34,492 nucleotides of DNA from an uncultured Clostridia bacterium (GTDB taxonomy: Bacteria > Bacillota > Clostridia > Christensenellales > Borkfalkiaceae), in assembly GCA_947589585.1 (NCBI GenBank), contig CANQCA010000003.1, positions 1 to 34,492 of the forward strand, in the 5' to 3' direction. Below are positions 27,701 to 34,492 of the stretch, in pieces. Both the position numbers and the translations under genes were made by a program. The notes under the pieces are model-generated. The model was not told the origin of the DNA, searched no databases, and was given only the letters and a program-made list of their open reading frames with translations. Within the stretch, counting starts at the first letter, position 1, and every line of letters starts with the position of its first letter.

Positions 27701-28864
27701 CTATTCCTCCCAACCATACCAAAGTGCACCTATGAAATCAAAAAATCCATCGCCTTCTCCAAATTGTAACATCCATCCGTTGTCACCATAGATAACTGTT
27801 TTGTGAGTTACGACACATCTCCCATCCCAATTATCGTATATCGTCAGATCATTATCGCGAAGAAAATCTTCAATGATGAACGTAACATCATACGGCCCAT
27901 GACAAAGATATGTCGGGATCGTGGAATTATCATGCACATCTTCCTCATACTGAAAGAAAGGGAAACTCAAACCATAATCGTTTTTTATCCCATCGATGGT
28001 ATTTTGCCATGCCTCATCGTATTCCTTTTCGCCAAAATTTGCCCCAACTGCAAAAATACGCTCGTTTTGAAAATAATCGAGGAATTCTTCCCTTTCTGGA
28101 TATATTTTCTCGCCATTTATGTCAGCGAATTCACAATTTGCATCGTAAAAGAGTATCTTTATATTGAGCTCGTTGAAAAGGGCCTCCATAGAATAGTCAT
28201 CAGGTTTTTCGTACTGTTTCTTTAAAATCGGATATATTTTCTCCTCAAGAAATGTATGCATGTTTTTATTCAGAATAAAGGTTACATGTTCCCACTGAAA
28301 TGAATTTCCAAAGATATAGAAAATTCTATATATTACATTGAGAAGAAAATCATCATATCTATCCTTGTTGATATGAATATCTACATAATCCAAAAACTCA
28401 TTGTAATCTTTGAAATAGTTTTCGTCCTCCTTGCAAATAAACATGATCTTACTCCCGACCTCTTTCATTTCGCGGAAAATACCGGCGATATACTCGTCCT
28501 CACCGTCCTCAGGGGCTTTATCAAATTCAAAAACGAGATAGGCCTTTTGCTTTGCTACCTCTGCCGGGTTCATGAATTTTTCAAAATATCCCTCTTCCGA
28601 CACTCTATGCGGAAACCAACTTATATCGTCTACCAAAACATGAAATTCATCGATCAGTTTGTCGTTCTTAAATCCTGCACACTTTTCCGTGATTTTTGCT
28701 TCCTCCTCCTGTGGGTAAAAACTTGCGCACTTATAATAATAAAGAACGCGAGGTTTCGTCTCAGCAGCGATCGCTTCTGCATTATAGATCCCAACAGTCC
28801 CGCAAAGGGCGCTAAAAAGTACAAGAAGCGCCAATGCGATTACATAAATCTTTTTCTTTACCAT
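27701..28864 (-). CDS. Secreted protein of unknown function, apparently cotranscribed with the BspA-like lipoprotein
   Basis: 387 aa, N-terminal signal peptide (MVKKKIYVIALALLVLFSALCG), AGGAGGT SD; AT-rich composition. Confidence 0.8.
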   Translation of the reverse strand: MVKKKIYVIALALLVLFSALCGTVGIYNAEAIAAETKPRVLYYYKCASFYPQEEEAKITEKCAGFKNDKLIDEFHVLVDDISWFPHRVSEEGYFEKFMNPAEVAKQKAYLVFEFDKAPEDGEDEYIAGIFREMKEVGSKIMFICKEDENYFKDYNEFLDYVDIHINKDRYDDFLLNVIYRIFYIFGNSFQWEHVTFILNKNMHTFLEEKIYPILKKQYEKPDDYSMEALFNELNIKILFYDANCEFADINGEKIYPEREEFLDYFQNERIFAVGANFGEKEYDEAWQNTIDGIKNDYGLSFPFFQYEEDVHDNSTIPTYLCHGPYDVTFIIEDFLRDNDLTIYDNWDGRCVVTHKTVIYGDNGWMLQFGEGDGFFDFIGALWYGWEE

Positions 28865-28897
28865 TTTTTACCTCCTATAAATGATAAAATTATATCT

Positions 28898-28927
28898 ATC
28901 ATATCATATGGGCTCTTGCCATGTCAA
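28898..28927 (-). promoter_or_regulatory. Promoter of the unknown secreted protein/BspA-like operon
   Basis: TTGACA, 18-nt spacer, TATGAT on the minus strand. Confidence 0.65.
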
Positions 28928-29065
28928 ATGAAAAATGCCGAATTTGCGCAATTTCTGCCCAAAAAAATTTAATTATTCGTATAAAATTTAATTAAATACG
29001 AATTTATGCGTATATTTAATGTGTTACAAAAAAATCGGACTCTCCGCTTTGGGTTTTTGTATTTC

Positions 29066-29094
29066 TTGACATTCCGCGGCGTAATGATTATAAT
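29066..29094 (+). promoter_or_regulatory. Consensus sigma-A promoter of the P-type ATPase gene
   Basis: TTGACA, 17-nt spacer, TATAAT. Confidence 0.88.
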
Positions 29095-29158
29095 AGATAG
29101 CGTGGCCGTGCGGTTTTACCGCATGCGGCAGCATTTTTTTGCTTGCAAGGAGGATCTC

Positions 29159-31732
29159 GTGGATAAGAGCGAGAGCAAGAAGCCCCGGAGCCCGAAAAGC
29201 GCCCCGCGACGCAGGGCGTTTTCCGCACGCGTTCTCGGGCGCACGCAGGCGGCGGATAAGGGCGAGCCCCGCAAGGCCGCGAAGGGCAAATTCCGTTTCG
29301 GGAAAAAAGTGCCCTCGGCGGACGAGGTGGAGCGCTTTTCCCCCCGCCTTTCCGAGGGACTCACGGAGGAGCAGGTCGCCCTGCGGTTCCGCGAGTTTCT
29401 TTTCAACGACGTCAAAAAGAAGTACTCCAAATCGTATGCGAGTATCTTTATCGGCAACATCTGCACCTTTTTCAACCTTCTGTGCGTGCTCGTGGCCGTT
29501 GCGCTCATCTATGCGGGCGCGAGCTTCACGCAGTTCCTCTTTGCGGGGATCTTCGGGCTCAACCTCATCATCGGGATCGTGCAGGAGATCCTTGCCAAGC
29601 GGCAGATCGATAAGCTCTCCGTCCTCGTCTCCTCGACGGTAAATGTGATACGGGGCGGGGCAAAGGTCGCCGTCCCCATGAAGGAGATCGTGCTCGACGA
29701 TATCATCTGCCTCGAAGCGGGGCAGCAGGTGCCCGCCGACTGCAAGCTCGCCGACGGCATCGTGGAAGTCAACGAGTCCCTTCTCACGGGCGAGAGCGTT
29801 CCCGTCAAGAAAAATCCCGGCGAAATGCTCTATGCGGGATCGTACATCGCGAGCGGTTCCTGCCGCGTGCGTGCCGACCGCGTGGGCGGGGCGACCTACC
29901 TCAATTCACTCACCGCCAAGGCGAAGAAGTACAAGAAGCCGCGCTCGGAGATCATGAGCTCCATCAAGCTCTTCATACGGGCGATCGGCGTGCTCATCAT
30001 CGTCATCTCCCTCATCATGTTCTGGCGGACATGGGACGCGCTCGGCAGGGAAATGCTGGCCAACGGGGGCGAGATCGACACATGGCGGCAGGTCTCGGAA
30101 TGCATCATGCGCACCTGCGCCGTGATCATCGGCATGATCCCTTCGGGGCTACTCCTTCTCACTTCGCTTGCCATGGAAGTGGGCGTTCTGCGCCTTGCAA
30201 AAAAGCAGACCCTCGTGCAGGACCTCTATTCCCTCGAAATGCTCGCCCGCGTGGATGTTCTCTGCCTCGATAAGACGGGCACCATCACCGACGGACGCAT
30301 GACGGTCAACGACTGTCTCATTCTGAGCAACAACGCGAATTTCACCCTCGAGGAGATCATGGGCAGTATGCTCTATGCCCTCGACGACAATAATCAGACG
30401 TCCATCGCGCTCAAGGATAAATTCGGCCACTCGACCGCCCTTACGGCGACGGCGGTTTTGCCCTTCTCTTCAAAGCGGAAATTCTCGGCCGTCTCCTTCG
30501 GCGAACACGGCACCTACGTGTTCGGCGCGCCCGAATTCGTTCTGCGCCCCATGCCCGCGAAGATCGCCAAGCTCGTCAAGCAGTACGCACAGGCGGGGCT
30601 CCGCGTGCTCGTGCTCGCCCATAGCGAAGGCAGGATCGCGGGGGATAAACTCCCCTCCGTTCTCCGCCCCGCCGCCATCATCACCCTTGCCGACAACGTG
30701 CGCGCCGACGCCGCCGAGACGGTAAAGTGGTTCCGGGATAACGGCGTGGATATGAAGATCATCTCGGGCGATAACCCCGTGACCGTCTCCGAAGTCGCCC
30801 GCCGCGTGGGCGTGAAAAATGCCTCTTCCTTCATCTCGCTCGACGGTCTTACCGACCTCGAAGTGGAGAATGTCGCAAACCAATATACCGTCTTCGGCCG
30901 CGTCACCCCCGAGCAGAAGGCCGTGCTCGTCAAGGCCCTCAAAAAGCAGGGGCACACCGTCGCCATGACGGGGGACGGCGTCAACGATATCCTCGCCTTG
31001 AAGGAAGCGGACTGCGCCATTTCCGTTGCCTCGGGCGCGGAGGCGGCGCGGAACGTCTCCCACCTCGTGCTCATGGATAACAACTTCATGAGCCTTCCCT
31101 CCGTCGTCTTCGAAGGGCGCAGGGTCATCAACAACATCAAATCGAGCGCGGCGCTCTATATCACCAAGACGCTGTTCATCACCATGCTCGCCGTCATCTG
31201 CATCTGCATGGGCGAGCCGTACTTCTTCACCACCAACAACATGCTGCTCTTCGAGATGTTCGTGGCGGCCCTGCCCTCCTTCGTCGTCTCGCTGCAGCCG
31301 AACACCGAACGGGTGCGGGGGAAGTTCATCCCCTTCGTCCTGTCGCGGTCCGTGCCCGGGGCGCTTACCCTTATTCTATGCGTGATGAGCGTCTATGTCG
31401 CGGGGCTCACCGTGCCCGAATACTATGGCTTCGTCGAGAACGAACATGCGATGTATATGCTCGCCCTCACCTTCGGCGGGCTCGTCATCCTCTTCCGCAT
31501 CCTCATGCCCTTCAACGCACTGCGGCTCATCCTGTATGTCATCTCCGTCGGGATCTGTATCATGTGCGTCTCCATCCCCGCGATCGGGAATATCATCTAC
31601 GACGGGTGGGACGAGGTTGCCCTCACCTTCCCGCAGGTCCTGTTCATCATCAGCGTCATTCTGGCCGCCTTCCCCATCTCGGGCGTGCTCGTGAAGCTAT
31701 GCGACCTTCTCAATCCGATCACGGAGCCGTAA
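29159..31732 (+). CDS. P-type cation-transporting ATPase, CtpE-like
   Basis: LLTGESVPV, MIPSGLLLLTSLAMEVG, CLDKTGTITDG, MTGDGVNDILALKEADCAI; GTG start at 29159 after AAGGAGGATCTC, because the ORF-track start (29006) precedes the promoter. Confidence 0.92.
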   Translation: MDKSESKKPRSPKSAPRRRAFSARVLGRTQAADKGEPRKAAKGKFRFGKKVPSADEVERFSPRLSEGLTEEQVALRFREFLFNDVKKKYSKSYASIFIGNICTFFNLLCVLVAVALIYAGASFTQFLFAGIFGLNLIIGIVQEILAKRQIDKLSVLVSSTVNVIRGGAKVAVPMKEIVLDDIICLEAGQQVPADCKLADGIVEVNESLLTGESVPVKKNPGEMLYAGSYIASGSCRVRADRVGGATYLNSLTAKAKKYKKPRSEIMSSIKLFIRAIGVLIIVISLIMFWRTWDALGREMLANGGEIDTWRQVSECIMRTCAVIIGMIPSGLLLLTSLAMEVGVLRLAKKQTLVQDLYSLEMLARVDVLCLDKTGTITDGRMTVNDCLILSNNANFTLEEIMGSMLYALDDNNQTSIALKDKFGHSTALTATAVLPFSSKRKFSAVSFGEHGTYVFGAPEFVLRPMPAKIAKLVKQYAQAGLRVLVLAHSEGRIAGDKLPSVLRPAAIITLADNVRADAAETVKWFRDNGVDMKIISGDNPVTVSEVARRVGVKNASSFISLDGLTDLEVENVANQYTVFGRVTPEQKAVLVKALKKQGHTVAMTGDGVNDILALKEADCAISVASGAEAARNVSHLVLMDNNFMSLPSVVFEGRRVINNIKSSAALYITKTLFITMLAVICICMGEPYFFTTNNMLLFEMFVAALPSFVVSLQPNTERVRGKFIPFVLSRSVPGALTLILCVMSVYVAGLTVPEYYGFVENEHAMYMLALTFGGLVILFRILMPFNALRLILYVISVGICIMCVSIPAIGNIIYDGWDEVALTFPQVLFIISVILAAFPISGVLVKLCDLLNPITEP

Positions 31733-31744
31733 ATTTCCGCTAAC

Positions 31745-31771
31745 AAAAAAAGAGGGGCACCCCTCTTTTTT
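31745..31771. terminator. Bidirectional terminator between convergent genes
   Basis: AAAAAAAGAGGGGCACCCCTCTTTTTT. Confidence 0.85.
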
Positions 31772-31784
31772 CTTGTCTCTTTTT

Positions 31785-33161
31785 TTACTGCCATGCCGCG
31801 ATGATATCGCGGGCGACGTGGATACCGCTCGCCGAGGCATGGGAGAGCGAATGCGTGATGCCGCTTCCGTCGCCGATGATATACAGCCCCTTGTAGCGCG
31901 ATTGCAGTTTTTCATCCACTTCCACTTCCATATTGTAGAATTTGACCTCCACGCCATAGAGCAGGGTATCGTCGTTGGCGGTGCCCGGGGCGACCTTATC
32001 GAGGGCGTAGATCATCTCGATGATGCCGTCTAAAATGCGCTTGGGGAGCACGAGGCTCAGATCCCCCGGCGTCGCCTTCAGGGTGGGCGTGACGAAGGAT
32101 TCCTCGATCCTACTCGTGGTGGAACGCCGCCCGCGGATGAGATCGCCGAAGCGCTGGACCATGACGCCGCCGCCCAAGAGGTTGGAGAGCTTCGCGATGG
32201 ATTCGCCGTAGCCGTTGGAATCCTTGAAGGGCTCGGAGAAGTGCTTGGCGACGAGGAGGGCGAAGTTGGTATTCGCCGTGTGCTTGGCGGGGTCCTCATA
32301 GCTGTGGCCGTTCACCGTGATGATGCCGTTGGTGTTCTCATAGACGACGGCGCCGCGCGGGTTCATGCAGAAGGTGCGCACGAGGTCGCCGTATTTTTGG
32401 GTGCGGTAGACGATCTTGCTCTCGTAGAGTTCATCCGTCACATGCGAGAAAACCTCGGCGGGGAGTTCGACGCGCACGCCGATATCCACGCGGTTGGAAC
32501 GGGTGGGGATATCCAGCTCCTTGCAGACATGCTCCATCCATTTGCTGCCGCTCCGTCCCACGGAGATGATGCAGTTGCGACAGAAGAAGGTCTCTTCCTT
32601 GCACTGCACTTCGTACCCGTCGCCTTGCACGGAGAGCGCCTGAACGGGGGTATCGAAGAAGAAATCCACCTTATCTTTGAGCTCCTCATAGAGGTTGCTC
32701 AAAACGACGTAGTTGATATCCGTTCCCAAGTGGCGCACGGAAGCGTCCAAAAGGTGCAGATCGTATTTGATACACTCCGTCTTAAGGGCGGTGCCCGCCG
32801 TCGAATAGAGCTTCGTGCCCGCGCCGCCGTAGCGGAGATTGATCTCGTCGACGTAGTGCATGAGCTCGAGGGCGCGCTTCTTGCCGATGTGCTCGTGCAA
32901 GGTCCCCCCGAAATCGTTGGTGATGTTGTATTTCCCGTCGGAAAAAGCGCCCGCGCCGCCGAACCCGCTCATGATGGAGCAGGTCTTGCAGTTGATGCAG
33001 CTCTTGACCTTTTCCCCGTCGATGGGGCATCTGCGCTTCTCGAGGGCATGCCCGGCATCTAAGACTGCAACTTTGAGCCCCCTCTGTGCATGGGAAATTT
33101 CGTATGCGGAATAAATTCCCCCGGGTCCCGCCCCGATGATGATCACGTCGTAGTTTTTCAT
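31785..33161 (-). CDS. NAD(P)/FAD-dependent oxidoreductase (uncharacterised FAD-dependent dehydrogenase family)
   Basis: DVIIIGAGPGGIYSAYEIS Rossmann motif; CINCKTCSIMSGFGGAGAFSDGKYNI; GLYIIGDGSGITHSLSHASASGIHVARDI. Confidence 0.92.
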   Translation of the reverse strand: MKNYDVIIIGAGPGGIYSAYEISHAQRGLKVAVLDAGHALEKRRCPIDGEKVKSCINCKTCSIMSGFGGAGAFSDGKYNITNDFGGTLHEHIGKKRALELMHYVDEINLRYGGAGTKLYSTAGTALKTECIKYDLHLLDASVRHLGTDINYVVLSNLYEELKDKVDFFFDTPVQALSVQGDGYEVQCKEETFFCRNCIISVGRSGSKWMEHVCKELDIPTRSNRVDIGVRVELPAEVFSHVTDELYESKIVYRTQKYGDLVRTFCMNPRGAVVYENTNGIITVNGHSYEDPAKHTANTNFALLVAKHFSEPFKDSNGYGESIAKLSNLLGGGVMVQRFGDLIRGRRSTTSRIEESFVTPTLKATPGDLSLVLPKRILDGIIEMIYALDKVAPGTANDDTLLYGVEVKFYNMEVEVDEKLQSRYKGLYIIGDGSGITHSLSHASASGIHVARDIIAAWQ

Positions 33162-33345
33162 ATGTCCCTCCGGGAAAAAAGCGCCGACCGCTTAATTTGC
33201 GACCGGTCGACGGCAAAGATGTGCTGTGCGGCCCCTCTGAGAAACCGTACACGCCCACTATACCATAAAACCCCCGCTTTTGCAAGACTTTTTGAAAAAT
33301 AGTGCCCTCTCCGCACTTTTCCCGCCCGTGCGGACCTTTCTTTTG

Positions 33346-33374
33346 TTGACTTTTTTGTTCACGCGTGATATACT
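33346..33374 (+). promoter_or_regulatory. Promoter for the tRNA-Leu region
   Basis: TTGACT, 17-nt spacer, TATACT. Confidence 0.75.
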
Positions 33375-33404
33375 TTTTTCGTTCGGATTGAAAAACCGCA
33401 TATC

Positions 33405-33432
33405 ACGCCGCTGTGGTGGAATTGGCAGACGC
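33405..33432 (+). repeat. Duplicated 5' part of tRNA-Leu (28-nt direct repeat)
   Basis: ACGCCGCTGTGGTGGAATTGGCAGACGC identical to 33612-33639. Confidence 0.95.
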
Positions 33433-33613
33433 GTGTCGCCGCAAGCTCCGTATGCCCGCCTTTCCCGCAAGCGGTAAAGGCATGGCTTCTTTGCTGCGGC
33501 TCCTTTTCCCAAAAAATCTTGCTACGCAATCTTTCTTGGGAGCCCTGAATTCTTTTAAGTCCCTTGCTTTGTAGACATGCAAAACGGGGCAATTCACAAA
33601 CTGTATCTTATAC

Positions 33614-33700
33614 GCCGCTGTGGTGGAATTGGCAGACGCAAGGGACTTAAAATCCCTCGAACGCGAGTTCGTGTCGGTTCGAGCCCGACCAGCGGCACCA
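33614..33700 (+). tRNA. tRNA-Leu, anticodon UAA, CCA encoded
   Basis: GCCGCTG/CAGCGGC acceptor, AGGGA-CTTAAAA-TCCCT anticodon arm, long variable arm CGAAC-GCGA-GTTCG, GTCGG-TTCGAGC-CCGAC T arm, ACCA end. Confidence 0.97.
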
Positions 33701-33704
33701 AAGA

Positions 33705-33730
33705 AACGACCCCATAAGGGCCGTTTTTTT
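33705..33730 (+). terminator. Terminator downstream of tRNA-Leu
   Basis: AACGACCCCATAAGGGCCGTTTTTTT. Confidence 0.75.
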
Positions 33731-33755
33731 GGTGCCGGATTCAGTGTAAAAGGCG

Positions 33756-34492
33756 TTACTGCTGTTCGGTGACGGTCAGGGTAATGGCGCCGGCGTCGTT
33801 CTGCGTGGCCGTGGCCTTGTAGACCTTATCCGCCGTCGTGATCGTCCAGCTGCCGTCGGCGTTCTTTTCAAACGTTGCGCTCGTCGAGCGGTCGTTTACG
33901 GAGAACGTGAGAATGTAGGCGATATCAAAGGTCTTGCCGCTGCCCGTGAAGAGGAAGCGGATCTTGAATTCGATGCCCTGCAACGCCTCGGCGTAGCTGT
34001 AATCGCCCCCCTTCACTGCCGACGAAACAAAGCCGTTTGCGTCGTAGGTGAGGTCGAAGACGTAGGCCTCGTAGTCGTAACTGCCCGTTGTGGAGTGCAG
34101 GCTCTGCCGCACGAGCGCGGCCTTGCCATCGCTGAGCTTGCCCGAATAGATATTCGTCTCGACGCCCGTCTCGTGCATGGAGACGGAGACGAGGTCCTTC
34201 TGCTCATAATCGTCATATTCGGTGCCCGCCGCCCACAGCTGGATGAAGGTGACTTCGCCGACGCCCTCGATGTCGAACATTTTCTCGACGACGACGGAGC
34301 GCAGGGTGAAGGTTTGGGCATCCTCATCGAGGAAGAAGCGGATGGTGTAGGAAATGCCGTCCGTGCCCGGGATCGTAACGATTTTGGAGTGGTCCTGTCC
34401 AAAATACTGAACAGATTCCTCCCCCATGATCCCGGCGCTGCCGTGGAAGGCGAGAGGCTCGCCCGCGCTGTCCTCGATGGCATTAAACGAGA
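33756..34492 (-). CDS. Partial CDS (N-terminus beyond window), beta-rich unknown protein, possibly extracellular
   Basis: Frame of the 223-aa ORF stays open upstream of its ATG to the window edge (SFNAIEDSAGEPLAFHGSAGI-MGEESVQ). Confidence 0.65.
   Translation of the reverse strand, partial: SFNAIEDSAGEPLAFHGSAGIMGEESVQYFGQDHSKIVTIPGTDGISYTIRFFLDEDAQTFTLRSVVVEKMFDIEGVGEVTFIQLWAAGTEYDDYEQKDLVSVSMHETGVETNIYSGKLSDGKAALVRQSLHSTTGSYDYEAYVFDLTYDANGFVSSAVKGGDYSYAEALQGIEFKIRFLFTGSGKTFDIAYILTFSVNDRSTSATFEKNADGSWTITTADKVYKATATQNDAGAITLTVTEQQ

Noticed and set aside
29006-29158. N-terminal extension of the P-type ATPase ORF
   Set aside because: Precedes and includes the consensus promoter; GTG at 29159 with AAGGAGG is the better start.

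Overview
This window looks like chromosome from a spore-forming, gut-type Clostridia/Firmicutes genome; that assignment is inferred from gene content. Recognisable genes: trhA/hemolysin III family, spoIIE, a T-box-controlled pheS-pheT operon, an MreB/actin-like gene overlapping maf, ppx/gppA, two half-size TauE/SafE proteins, an rsmF-like rRNA methyltransferase (interrupted by an in-frame UGA) coupled to a DnaQ-like exonuclease, serS, a CtpE-like P-type ATPase, an FAD-dependent oxidoreductase and tRNA-Leu(UAA). Several large surface or lipoproteins are unfamiliar to me. The most notable unexplained structure is non-coding: (1) a ~200-nt nested leader with promoter and UUCG terminator upstream of an unknown membrane protein; (2) a duplicated 5' half of tRNA-Leu plus a 15-nt perfect complement of the anticodon arm, lying between a strong promoter and the intact tRNA; (3) families of intergenic hairpin repeats whose stems vary in a compensatory way between copies. 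Long ORFs antisense to the real genes are treated as codon-bias artefacts. No alignments, folding programs or searches were run.
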